Below are positions 18,189 to 26,286 of a DNA stretch of 64,000 bases, piece by piece. Origin of the DNA: Cyanobium sp. FACHB-13342 (GTDB lineage: Bacteria > Cyanobacteriota > Cyanobacteriia > PCC-6307 > Cyanobiaceae); the NCBI RefSeq assembly GCF_014697415.1, contig NZ_JACJRT010000001.1, positions 62,001 to 126,000 on the forward strand. The letters run 5' to 3'. A program made the position numbers and the translations under genes. The notes under the pieces were generated by a model that did no database searches, was not told where the DNA came from, and saw only the letters and a program-made list of their open reading frames with translations. Positions within the stretch are counted from its first letter, which is position 1, and every line of letters begins with the position of its first letter.

Positions 18189-18689
18189 TCAGCGGCAGCC
18201 CTGCACGGAGATGCGGTAGCTGAAGCCCAGGGCGCCAGGGTCGTTGCTGGCGCCGATCTTGAAGTTCATCTGGGTGGCCTGCTTGCCCGGCACCGCTGCA
18301 AACGGACCGAACATCTTGCCGGTGCCCATCGGCGGGTTCATCAGGGTGTTGAACATCTGCAGGTTGGAGCCATCGCTGAACTTCATGTAGCCCTCCACCG
18401 GGTACTGGGCGTTGGGGTCGGAGGAGTTGGCCGTGAAGAAAAACTTGTAGCTGGTGTAGGGCTGGGTGACGAAGAAATCGGTGTTCCAGTTGGTGTTGCC
18501 GATCAACTTGCCCCGCCCCACCGACTTCGACACGATCGGCGAGGTGCCGTTACCGCCCACCGGCTGCAGGAAGGTGCAGGTGGGGGCGGCGTTGGCCGAC
18601 AGACCCGCCAGGCTGACGCCAACCGTCAGGCTCGCCGCCACCAGGGTTGGGGCTTTCAGGAGCGCGGCTACAAGCTGGGCGGCGGGCAT
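18189..18689 (-). CDS. Secreted hypothetical protein, 166 aa
   Basis: The protein starts with a signal peptide (MPAAQLVAALLKAPTLVAA, cleavage near SANAAP) and continues as a beta-rich domain with two cysteines, in PTCTFLQPV and at the C-terminus in VQGCR, which may form a disulfide. Recognisable stretches such as NWNTDFFV and SYKFFFTANSSD do not match a family I know. The ATG at 18689 is chosen to put the signal peptide first. The longer start at 18761 would overlap cbbX. It ends 21 bp from the dnaA stop. Confidence 0.65.
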   Translation of the reverse strand: MPAAQLVAALLKAPTLVAASLTVGVSLAGLSANAAPTCTFLQPVGGNGTSPIVSKSVGRGKLIGNTNWNTDFFVTQPYTSYKFFFTANSSDPNAQYPVEGYMKFSDGSNLQMFNTLMNPPMGTGKMFGPFAAVPGKQATQMNFKIGASNDPGALGFSYRISVQGCR

Positions 18690-18714
18690 GGGCCAAGGAA
18701 ACACTGCCCAGACC

Positions 18715-19659
18715 TTAGGTGAGGGGGCGAGCCGGATCCAGTCCCTCCACTTCCCCAGCAAACACCCGGCTGGCCGTGATGTCCTCGGCCTCGATCGTCA
18801 TCAGATCGCGCTTGGTCAGCGGGCTCCCCATGCGGCTGAACAGGCGGTTGGCCTGGCGCATCCGTGACCGGTCGATGGCGTTGCGGATCGAGCGGGCATT
18901 GGCGAAGAACGGCAGCTGCATCCGCCTGTGGATGTAGTCCGAGAAGGCAGCAGTGGCCTCATCGCTGAAGCGGTAGTTCTCAGCCGCAAGCACGAGACGG
19001 GCAATCGCCAGCAGCTCATCGGCGCTGTAGTCGGGGAAATCGATGTGGTTCGCCACCCGCGACGACAGCCCCGGATTCGACTGGTAAAACACATCCATCC
19101 GATCCTTGTAGCCGGCGAAGATCACCACGAGGTCGTCGCGGTTGCTCTCCATCACCTGCAACAGGATTTCGATGGCCTCGGCCCCGTAGTCCCGCTCGTT
19201 TTCTGGTCGGTAGAGGTAATAGGCCTCATCGATGAACAGCACGCCGCCCATCGCCTTCTTGAGCATCTCCCGGGTCTTGGGGGCGGTGTGGCCGATGTAC
19301 TGCCCCACCAGGTCATCGCGGGTGGCCGTCACCACATGGCCTTTGCGCACGTAGCCCAGCCCGTGCAGGATCTTGCTCATCCGTTCCGCCACGGTGGTCT
19401 TTCCCGTGCCGGGCCGCCCGGTGAAGGACATGTGCAGGCTGGGCGGGGTGGTGTCCAAACCCACCTGCTGGCGCGCCCGATCCACCACCAGCAGGGCGGC
19501 GATCTCGCGGATGCGGGCCTTCACGGGCCGCAGGCCGATCAGCTCCTGGTCCAGTTGATCCAGCATCGCCTGGATGCCCGCCCCCTCATAGGCGGCCTGC
19601 AGATCAATGACCGTGTTGTCCGAGGACGCTGCGGCGGAACTGTCAGCTGGGGAGCCCAT
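18715..19659 (-). CDS. cbbX: RuBisCO activase CbbX
   Basis: CbbX is a hexameric AAA+ motor that removes inhibitory sugar phosphates from RuBisCO by threading its large-subunit C-terminus. The 314-aa protein has Walker A GRPGTGKT (81-88), Walker B VLFIDE (140-145), the pore-loop region [11 protein letters not shown], and sensor/arginine elements in [12 protein letters not shown]. It is the last gene of the carboxysome island, seven bases after acRAF, as expected for alpha-cyanobacteria. A role on Form IA enzyme is inferred from that context. Confidence 0.92.
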   Translation of the reverse strand: MGSPADSSAAASSDNTVIDLQAAYEGAGIQAMLDQLDQELIGLRPVKARIREIAALLVVDRARQQVGLDTTPPSLHMSFTGRPGTGKTTVAERMSKILHGLGYVRKGHVVTATRDDLVGQYIGHTAPKTREMLKKAMGGVLFIDEAYYLYRPENERDYGAEAIEILLQVMESNRDDLVVIFAGYKDRMDVFYQSNPGLSSRVANHIDFPDYSADELLAIARLVLAAENYRFSDEATAAFSDYIHRRMQLPFFANARSIRNAIDRSRMRQANRLFSRMGSPLTKRDLMTIEAEDITASRVFAGEVEGLDPARPLT

Positions 19660-19666
19660 GGGGGAG

Positions 19667-19924
19667 TTAGGCGATCAGGGCATCGATGGCAGCAGCGAAG
19701 GCCCATTCGGGCTCGGCGATCAGGGCCTCTTCCGCTTCAGCCCGCACGGTGAGATTCACGTAGGTGCGGCCGAAACTGATGTCGGGGAAACGCTGCTGCT
19801 CCTCACAGAGGGCATTGAGCCGCTCCAGAAAGTCGCGGGTGGTGGCGTAGTCATCAAATTCCAGCCGCCGCTCCAGCCGCTCGGGCTGATCGGGTTTGGG
19901 GCGGGGAGTCCAGGCTTGATCCAT
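19667..19924 (-). CDS. Carboxysome-locus pterin-dehydratase-like RuBisCO assembly factor (acRAF)
   Basis: This 85-aa protein has a pterin-4a-carbinolamine-dehydratase-like fold: [19 protein letters not shown], then [15 protein letters not shown]. In alpha-carboxysome clusters this family (acRAF) acts as an assembly chaperone for Form IA RuBisCO and has lost dehydratase activity. The ATG at 19924 gives the normal length; extension to 20056 would run into chpX. It lies 10 bp after chpX and 7 bp before cbbX. Confidence 0.85.
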   Translation of the reverse strand: MDQAWTPRPKPDQPERLERRLEFDDYATTRDFLERLNALCEEQQRFPDISFGRTYVNLTVRAEAEEALIAEPEWAFAAAIDALIA

Positions 19925-19934
19925 GGCTTCGACG

Positions 19935-21077
19935 CTACGCCTCCAAGCAGTCGGTGCGGGCGATACCCAGGCGTTGGGCCCAGGCGCCGGCATAGGCCGC
20001 GTTGGCCGCCCGGGCCTCCGGATCGGTGCTGTCCAGTGGGTGGGGCATGGTGCCATTGATGGCCGCGTTGGTGACGCAGAACATCGACTTCTGGAAGCTC
20101 ATGCAGATCTTCACGCGCACGTCGCCCTCGCCGCGGGTGCGCTCCCGGTACCACTGGTGCAACCGCTCCGGCAGGTGGCGGTACATGTCCTGCATCAGCA
20201 GGCTGGGCGGAATCCCGGAGCCCATGCTCGGCAACGGATCGGCGTAGAGGGCCCCGTAGGTGAACTGGGCCTGGTCGGGGGAGATCTGCTGGGCCTGGGC
20301 GTTGAAGCTCACGGTGCCGAGGAAGGGCATGCCGCGCAGGAACACCGCTTCCACATAGGGCACCGCCACATCCACCAGAAAGGTGAGCCCCGCCTCCGGC
20401 GGCAGCACCCAAAAGTGCTCACCACCGATCTGCACCCCGTACTCAATCGGGTTGGCGGCGGCAGCCACCAGGCCGTTCTTGATGAACTCCACCACCGCCG
20501 CAATGGAGCGCACCCGGCCATCCGCTTCGGCGGCGGCCAGATCCAGGAACAGATCGCTCATCACCCGCCAGAACTGACCCAGGGCATGGGTGGTGGCCGC
20601 CGAGCGGATCATTTCCGGCAGGAAGCCCGGGAACAGCGGGTTGAGGATGGCCAGCAGGGGATCCCGCCGGCTCTTCGCCGCAATGATCCGCCTGCAATTG
20701 GCGGCGAAGGCCTCGGAATCGAAGTAGGCGTCCATGCCGCCCGTGGCATGCCAGAACATCGCCTTCTGGCAGTACTCCGCGTACTCGAAGTTGATGCGGT
20801 CGTGGTTGAGATGGCGCCAGATCTTGGCGGGATTCAAATCGCCATCGAGATATTTGAAGATCGGAAATGGATTGAGGAATTGATGCTCGGCCTGGTAGAT
20901 CAGGTTGATGCTGTAGGCATCCAGCACTTCGCCATAGCTCTTGAGCACATCCACCACCTCCACCAGGTGGTCGGCGCTCTCGCCCAAGAGGGTTTCACCG
21001 GCCAGCAGGCGCCGTTGCACCTCCTCCCGTTCGATCGAGAGGTTGGCCTGCACCAGCTCGGCGGGAATGATCGGCAT
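19935..21077 (-). CDS. chpX: CO2 hydration protein ChpX (CupB-like)
   Basis: ChpX/CupB binds specialised NDH-1 complexes and is thought to convert CO2 to bicarbonate on the cytoplasmic side of thylakoids using redox energy. The 380-aa protein matches the family in length and in segments such as FPIFKYLDGDL, FEYAEYCQKAMFWHATGGMD (near residue 98) and YRERTRGEGDVRVKICMSF. No membrane helix is obvious. It starts one base after the ndhD4 stop, so ndhF4-ndhD4-chpX form one operon. That pairing with D4/F4 indicates the constitutive, lower-affinity CO2 uptake system. Confidence 0.88.
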   Translation of the reverse strand: MPIIPAELVQANLSIEREEVQRRLLAGETLLGESADHLVEVVDVLKSYGEVLDAYSINLIYQAEHQFLNPFPIFKYLDGDLNPAKIWRHLNHDRINFEYAEYCQKAMFWHATGGMDAYFDSEAFAANCRRIIAAKSRRDPLLAILNPLFPGFLPEMIRSAATTHALGQFWRVMSDLFLDLAAAEADGRVRSIAAVVEFIKNGLVAAAANPIEYGVQIGGEHFWVLPPEAGLTFLVDVAVPYVEAVFLRGMPFLGTVSFNAQAQQISPDQAQFTYGALYADPLPSMGSGIPPSLLMQDMYRHLPERLHQWYRERTRGEGDVRVKICMSFQKSMFCVTNAAINGTMPHPLDSTDPEARAANAAYAGAWAQRLGIARTDCLEA

Positions 21078-21078
21078 T

Positions 21079-22596
21079 TCAGCCCAGCCCTCCCGGGATC
21101 GCCGTGATGCCGGCCAGGGCAGTGGTGGCCACCTCGCTCAGCCGGCCGAGGCTGCTGGGCACCAAGCCCAGCACCACCACAGCGGCCGCCAAGGCCACGG
21201 CGGGGATGGTTTCCCGGGGCGCCACCGGCGCCAGCTGCACATCCAGCCGCCCATCCGCCACCGGATCCGCGCTGGGGGGGGTGATCGCCAACCGGCCGAA
21301 GAAGGCCCGGTTCACCAGCAACAGGAAATACACGGCGGTGAGGCCGGAACCCACCATCGACAGCAACGTCGCCACCGGAAAGACGCCGATGCTGCCGCGG
21401 AACACCAGAAACTCCGAGATGAAGCCGGCCATGCCGGGCAGGCCGGCGCTGGCCATCACCGCCACGATCATCAGCGAGCCGGTGAAGGGGAGTCCCTTTT
21501 CGGGGTTGAGCAGACCGCGCAGCACCTCCAGATCGCGGGTGCCGGTCTTGCGGTACACGATCCCGACCAACAGGAACAGCAGGGCCGAGATCAGGCCGTG
21601 ACTCACCATCTGGAACACGGCCCCCAGCATGCTCACGGGGGTATGGGCGGCAGCAGCTAGCAGCACGTAGCCCATGTGGCCCACGGAGCTGTAGGCCACC
21701 ATCCGTTTCATGTCCGTCTGGGCAATGGCCGCCAGGGACCCATACAGCACCGAGATGGCCGCCCAGATCGCCAGCACCGGCGCCAACTTCGCCCAGGCCT
21801 CGGGGAACAGCTGCAGCCCAAAACGCAACATGCCGTAGGTGCCGAGCTTGAGCAGCACCCCCGCCAGCAGCACCGACACCGGCGTGGAGGCCTGGGTGTG
21901 GGTGTCGGGCAGCCAGTTGTGCAGGGGCACCAGCGGAATCTTGATGCCGAAGCCGATCAGCAACGCCCCCAGCAGCCACAGCTGGCCGCCCATGGCCAGC
22001 CGGTCGCTGAGCACGGGCGTGAGACTGAAATCCACACTGCCGGTGAGCAGGGCCAACCCCAGGAAGGCCCCCAGGATCAGCATCCCGGAGACGGCCGTGA
22101 AGATCAGGAATTTGGTGGCCGCATAGGCCCGGTTGACCCCGCCCCACACCGACACCAGCAACCAGAGCGGGATCAGCTCCAGCTCATAGAAGAGGAAGAA
22201 CAGCAGCAGGTTTTCCGACAGGAAGGCTCCGTTCACCGCACCGCTGATCAGCAGCAGCATCGCGAAGTAGATGCGCGGCCGCTTGTCGATGTCGCGGGTG
22301 ATCACCGCCGACACCAGGGTGAGGGCGCCGTTGATCAGCACCAACGGCAGGGACAGCCCGTCCACGCCCAGGGCGTAGTCGAGGCCGATCCCCGGCACCC
22401 AGGCGTGGCGCACCTGTAACTGCATGCCGGCCTGGGTTGTGTCAAAGGCCAGCGCCACCGCCACGCTCACCCCCAGCTGCAGCACCAGGATGGCGATCGT
22501 GATCAGCCGGAGCCGCGATGGGCGAGGGCCGCCCGGCCAGAGCAACAAGGCCAGGCTTCCGGCGAAGGGAATCAGCAGCAGGCAGGTGAGCAGCAT
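21079..22596 (-). CDS. ndhD4: NDH-1 subunit D4 (CO2 uptake)
   Basis: This is a proton-pumping antiporter-type subunit of the CO2-uptake NDH-1 complex in thylakoids. The 505-aa protein has about 14 hydrophobic segments and the NuoM/NdhD core features: LLFFLFYELELIPLWLLV with the conserved membrane Glu, and the lysine-bearing DMKRMVAYSSVGHMGYV. The ATG at 22596 lies two bases after the ndhF4 stop. An upstream GTG would overlap. Assignment to D4 rather than D1-D3 rests on the neighbouring chpX and F4. Confidence 0.88.
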   Translation of the reverse strand: MLLTCLLLIPFAGSLALLLWPGGPRPSRLRLITIAILVLQLGVSVAVALAFDTTQAGMQLQVRHAWVPGIGLDYALGVDGLSLPLVLINGALTLVSAVITRDIDKRPRIYFAMLLLISGAVNGAFLSENLLLFFLFYELELIPLWLLVSVWGGVNRAYAATKFLIFTAVSGMLILGAFLGLALLTGSVDFSLTPVLSDRLAMGGQLWLLGALLIGFGIKIPLVPLHNWLPDTHTQASTPVSVLLAGVLLKLGTYGMLRFGLQLFPEAWAKLAPVLAIWAAISVLYGSLAAIAQTDMKRMVAYSSVGHMGYVLLAAAAHTPVSMLGAVFQMVSHGLISALLFLLVGIVYRKTGTRDLEVLRGLLNPEKGLPFTGSLMIVAVMASAGLPGMAGFISEFLVFRGSIGVFPVATLLSMVGSGLTAVYFLLLVNRAFFGRLAITPPSADPVADGRLDVQLAPVAPRETIPAVALAAAVVVLGLVPSSLGRLSEVATTALAGITAIPGGLG

Positions 22597-22598
22597 GG

Positions 22599-24464
22599 TC
22601 AGAGCGCTCCCCGCCACACCTGGAGCGAGACCAGCAGCAACACGATCGCCATGACCACCGTGAGCACGTAGCTCTGCAGTTGACCACTGATGCTGAACTT
22701 CAGTCCTTCGGCCGTGGTGAGCGAGAGGCGGCCCACCCCATCCACCAGCCCCTTGATCACGGTGATGTCAAACCAGCGGGTGAGACGGGCCAGGGACGCC
22801 ACCAGAAAGACGATCGTGCGCTTGTAGATCTCAGGCGTGTAGAAGTCGTAGGCGAGCAGATCCTGCAGCACCCGCAGGGTGGGCTGGGTGGAGCGCGACC
22901 AGAACTGATCGAGACGCACCAGAGAGCCAATCACCAGCCCCAACAGGCCGCTGCCGGCCACCGCCAGACCCACCGGCAGGGGGAAGGCGGCAATGCCGGG
23001 CACCGGATCGATGCGCTGCATGATCCAAGGCAGCAGCACCACCAGCACCGAGAGGCTCACCATCGGCAGGGCCATCCACCAGTTGACCTCGGGGGCCCGC
23101 TTGGTCTTGGGCCGCACTGGGCCGAGAAACACCGAGCGGTAGACACGGGTGACGTTGGCGGCGGCCAGCAGATTGGTGAGCAGGAACACCAAGGCGAACA
23201 GCGGCGCATCGAAGCGCAGGCTCTCCACCATCAGCCCCATACACCAGAAGCCGCCAAGGGGCAGCAGCCCCAAAAGACCGGCACTGCCCAGCAGGAAGGC
23301 CATGGAGGTGGCGGGCATGCGGGTGCCCAACCCGCCCAGTTCGGTGAGGTCCTGGCAATTGGTGGTGGCGATGATGCTGCCCACCCCCATGAACTGCAGC
23401 GCCCGGGCCAGGCCATGGGCAAACAGCAGCAGCAGGGCAATGCCGGGAAGCTGGAGGGCGATGGCGATGAACACCAGGCCCAGATAGGAGGTGGTGGAGT
23501 AGCTGAAGGCCCGCTTGAGATCCACCTGGGCCAGGGCCACCAGGGCGCCACCCACGGCGCTGATGCTGCCCACCGCCAGCAACACCTGGGTGGCCAGGGG
23601 GGAGAGGGCCACGATCGGCATCAGCTTCATCAGCACGATGGCGCCGCAGGTCACCACCACCGAATTGCGCAGGATCGAGGCGGGGTTCGGACCCTCCATC
23701 GCCTCATCCAGCCAGAGATGCATCGGGAACTGGGCGCACTTGCCCATCGGACCCGCAATCAGGCCAAGCCCCAGCAGGGTGCCGGCCAGGGGGCTGATCA
23801 GCTGCTGCTCCCGGGCTTGGGCGGCCCAGGCATAGAGATCGTTGAATTCCATCGAGCCCGCCCAGGCCGAAAGCGCCACCACCCCCATCAGCAGCAGCAC
23901 ATCGCCGACGCGTTTGGTGAGGAAGGCATCGCGGGCCGCCGTCACCACCAGGGGCTGGGCATACCAGAAGCCCACCAGCAGGTAGGTGGAGAGGGTGAGC
24001 ATCTCCAACAGGAAATAGCTCATGAACAGGTTGCTGCTCAGCACCACGCCGCTCATGGCCCCCTCGAAGAAACCCACCAGGGCAAAGAAGCGGGCCAACG
24101 ACCACTCCTTGTCCATGTAGCCGAGGGCGAACACCTGGCAGATCAGGCTCATGGTGGTCACCAACTCCAACGCCGCCAGGTTGGTGAGGGAGAGATCGAA
24201 GCCGATGCGCAGGTTGAGATCGGCCGCCTGGAACCAGGGAAACTCCAGGTGCTGGGGGCCCAGGATCCACACCTGCTGGAGGATCAGGGAGCTGTGCGCC
24301 ACCGCCAGCAGGGTGACCAGCAGGTTCAGGTAGGCCGCCGGACGGGGACCATTCCGCTTGAACCACCCCGCCGCCCAGGGCAGCGAGAGCACCATCCCGC
24401 TGAACCCGTAGAGGGGAAGCAGCCAGGCCAGCTGGATCGGGAGTGGCAGGGGGGGGGCGAACAA
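22599..24464 (-). CDS. ndhF4: NDH-1 subunit F4 (CO2 uptake)
   Basis: This is the distal proton-pumping subunit paired with NdhD4. The 621-aa protein has about 16 hydrophobic segments. Typical elements include YFLLEMLTLSTYLLVGFWYA with the conserved Glu, and DLKRAFSYSTTSYLGLV with Lys. The C-terminal part holds the long amphipathic-helix region. Translation appears to start from a TTG at 24464, since no ATG or GTG fits the normal N-terminus. It is the first gene of ndhF4-ndhD4-chpX, 86 bp after the bacterioferritin-like gene. Confidence 0.88.
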   Translation of the reverse strand: MFAPPLPLPIQLAWLLPLYGFSGMVLSLPWAAGWFKRNGPRPAAYLNLLVTLLAVAHSSLILQQVWILGPQHLEFPWFQAADLNLRIGFDLSLTNLAALELVTTMSLICQVFALGYMDKEWSLARFFALVGFFEGAMSGVVLSSNLFMSYFLLEMLTLSTYLLVGFWYAQPLVVTAARDAFLTKRVGDVLLLMGVVALSAWAGSMEFNDLYAWAAQAREQQLISPLAGTLLGLGLIAGPMGKCAQFPMHLWLDEAMEGPNPASILRNSVVVTCGAIVLMKLMPIVALSPLATQVLLAVGSISAVGGALVALAQVDLKRAFSYSTTSYLGLVFIAIALQLPGIALLLLFAHGLARALQFMGVGSIIATTNCQDLTELGGLGTRMPATSMAFLLGSAGLLGLLPLGGFWCMGLMVESLRFDAPLFALVFLLTNLLAAANVTRVYRSVFLGPVRPKTKRAPEVNWWMALPMVSLSVLVVLLPWIMQRIDPVPGIAAFPLPVGLAVAGSGLLGLVIGSLVRLDQFWSRSTQPTLRVLQDLLAYDFYTPEIYKRTIVFLVASLARLTRWFDITVIKGLVDGVGRLSLTTAEGLKFSISGQLQSYVLTVVMAIVLLLVSLQVWRGAL

Positions 24465-24550
24465 GGGGGAGGAGGGTGTCGATCGGCAGTGTTCGGAAGG
24501 AACAGATCAGCCGGCGGCGATCCCTGAAGACCGGCCGCGGAATCCGGGGA

Positions 24551-25018
24551 CTAGAAGGTGGCCCGTTCCATCGACGGATCATGGTTGGGGCCCAGGCTGC
24601 GCAGCCAGGCGCCCAGCTCCTCAGCGTGATGTTGTTCGTCCGTCCAGAGGGCCTGGAAGAAGGCTTCGCTGGCGGCATCACCCACCAACACGCAGAAGCG
24701 CACCGCCTCGGCGTAATGCTGGATCAGGTCTGCTTCGAGGGTGAGGTCGAGCCGCAGCAGGCCAGCCAGGTCGGGGGCATGGCCCACGGGCCGCAGCTGG
24801 GACGCAGCTGGTGCCACCCCAAGGGCCAGCATCCGCTGGACAATCTGCTCGGCGTGCTGCAGTTCCTCCACGGTTTCGCGGCGGAAACGGGTGGCCGCCT
24901 CAGCCTCTCCCCAGAGCTCCACAAGGGAGGCCTGGGTCATGTACTGCTGAACGGCAGAGAGCTCAAGGCTCAGGGCGCGACCGAGATAACCCAGGACGCG
25001 CGGATGAACGGCGCCCAT
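24551..25018 (-). CDS. Bacterioferritin-like protein of the carboxysome locus
   Basis: The 155-aa four-helix protein keeps all six di-iron ligands of bacterioferritin at the expected spacing: Glu19, Glu52, His55, Glu95, Glu128 and His131. The haem-ligand Met of bacterioferritin, the residue right after the second Glu, is Leu53 here. It therefore probably oxidises or stores iron without haem, or is a related ferritin-like oxidase. It starts six bases before the csoS1E stop region ends, on the same strand, tightly within the cso cluster. Similar genes are known from alpha-carboxysome loci, but their role is unresolved. Confidence 0.85.
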   Translation of the reverse strand: MGAVHPRVLGYLGRALSLELSAVQQYMTQASLVELWGEAEAATRFRRETVEELQHAEQIVQRMLALGVAPAASQLRPVGHAPDLAGLLRLDLTLEADLIQHYAEAVRFCVLVGDAASEAFFQALWTDEQHHAEELGAWLRSLGPNHDPSMERATF

Positions 25019-25023
25019 GGGAA

Positions 25024-25671
25024 TCAGAGACGGCGGATGGTGGCGGTGCCGGTGAGGGCGGGCTCCACTTCACTGTGGGGACGGGCAATGATGTGGGCCG
25101 CCACCAGGCCATCACCAACGCGCTCGCAGGCATCGGCACCGGCGCGCACGGCGGCGTTGACCGCACCGGTTTCGCCGCGGACCATCACGGTGACGTAACC
25201 GCCGCCGACGAATTCGCGGGCAATCAGGGTCACTTCAGCCGCTTTGGTCATGGCGTCAGCGGCTTCAATCGCCGGCACCAGGCCACGGGTTTCGATCATG
25301 CCGAGGGCGATGCCCTGAATGGAAGGAGCCATGGCGTTGCTGCGCGAGGGGGTGGATGGACGGTTGGTCCCGGCGCCGCCGCCGGTACCGGATGGGGTGG
25401 CACTGGAGCGACGGGTCGTGCTGGATGCACGGCCGCCACTGGCCTTGGCGGCAGTCCTGGGAGCTGCCTTGGCCGCCGGTTTCGCGGCGGCCTTAGCGGC
25501 TGCAGCCGGTTTGGCCGCCGCTGCCGGCAGGGCCTTGGGGGCCGCTGCCGCGGGGGTTGAGCCCGCCGCCGTACCCGTCGCCGGCGTGGTGCTAGCTGCC
25601 GCTGCCGCCGCAGGGGCGGGTTTGGCAGCGGCAGCGGCGCTGGGGGTGGGTCGGGGAGTGGGGGTGGCCAT
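25024..25671 (-). CDS. csoS1E: Carboxysome shell protein CsoS1E (BMC-H with long N-terminal extension)
   Basis: The 215-aa protein has about 112 residues of Ala/Pro/Lys-rich low-complexity sequence followed by one BMC domain (about 117-205). The BMC part is almost the same as CsoS1A; I count two changes over some 86 residues, Thr for Arg in AAEVTLIAREF and Ser for Arg in ARPHSEVEP. It should form shell hexamers, with the flexible, basic extension reaching to one side, perhaps contacting cargo. It lies between csoS4B and the bacterioferritin-like gene. Confidence 0.88.
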   Translation of the reverse strand: MATPTPRPTPSAAAAAKPAPAAAAAASTTPATGTAAGSTPAAAAPKALPAAAAKPAAAAKAAAKPAAKAAPRTAAKASGGRASSTTRRSSATPSGTGGGAGTNRPSTPSRSNAMAPSIQGIALGMIETRGLVPAIEAADAMTKAAEVTLIAREFVGGGYVTVMVRGETGAVNAAVRAGADACERVGDGLVAAHIIARPHSEVEPALTGTATIRRL

Positions 25672-25734
25672 GGCTCAGGGGGTTGGGGGCTGGTGGGATG
25701 ACAGGACGGGCGAGTCGCGAACGACCCGAACGGC

Positions 25735-25986
25735 CTAGCCGTCTGGCTCCCAGAAATCGATGATTCCGCCGATCGTCAGATCGGTCTGCACCTCGGGATT
25801 GCCGCAGGCAAAGCGGGCCGCCGATCCGCTGGCGGTGAACACCCAGTTGCCCGGGGAGGCCCCCACCGGATCGACGGCGACGCTGAGTTTGCCCTTGGGG
25901 GTGCGCAGCACGCGCAGGTTGGAGTGGTCGAGACCGGGCACCCGCTGGGTGCACACCAAAGAGCCCGTGACCTGCATGATTTCCAT
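25735..25986 (-). CDS. csoS4B: Carboxysome shell vertex protein CsoS4B
   Basis: An 83-aa BMC-P (CcmL/EutN) protein that forms pentamers capping the vertices of the icosahedral shell. It begins MEIMQVTGSLVCTQRVPGL and ends TIGGIIDFWEPDG, matching the family. Its ATG shares one base with the csoS4A stop (TAATG), so the two pentamer proteins are translationally coupled. Confidence 0.93.
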   Translation of the reverse strand: MEIMQVTGSLVCTQRVPGLDHSNLRVLRTPKGKLSVAVDPVGASPGNWVFTASGSAARFACGNPEVQTDLTIGGIIDFWEPDG

Positions 25987-26285
25987 TACTTGGTCCCTCC
26001 CGCTGACGCCGGGGGAGCACCCGGAGCGGGGGCTTTGGCCGCCTCGGGATCCCAGTGGTCAATGATCCCGACAATCGTCAGGTCGCTCGGGTACGACTTG
26101 CTGCCGGCCGCTTCACGGGCTGCGGAACTGCCCACGCAGATCACCCAGTCCCCGGGGATGCAGCCCACCGCATCCACGGCCACCTTCTGGGTGCTGCCAT
26201 CGAGCACCACCTGGAGGTGCTTGTGCTCGAAATCGGGAATGCGGTTGGTGGAAACCAGGGGCTTGATCACCTTGCAGATCAACAT
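25986..26285 (-). CDS. csoS4A: Carboxysome shell vertex protein CsoS4A
   Basis: A 99-aa BMC-P pentamer protein for shell vertices. It reads MLICKVIKPLVSTNRIP at the start and has TIVGIIDHWDPE near residue 80, followed by a short Ala/Pro tail that CsoS4B lacks. It starts one base after the csoSCA stop and overlaps csoS4B by one base, keeping the standard order csoS2-csoSCA-csoS4A-csoS4B. Confidence 0.94.
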   Translation of the reverse strand: MLICKVIKPLVSTNRIPDFEHKHLQVVLDGSTQKVAVDAVGCIPGDWVICVGSSAAREAAGSKSYPSDLTIVGIIDHWDPEAAKAPAPGAPPASAGGTK

Positions 26286-26286
26286 G

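Noticed and set aside
22680-24527. 615-residue plus-strand frame antisense to ndhF4
   Set aside because: Its composition is dominated by His, Gln and Gly, typical of the complement of membrane-protein codons in high-GC DNA, and ndhF4 is unmistakable.
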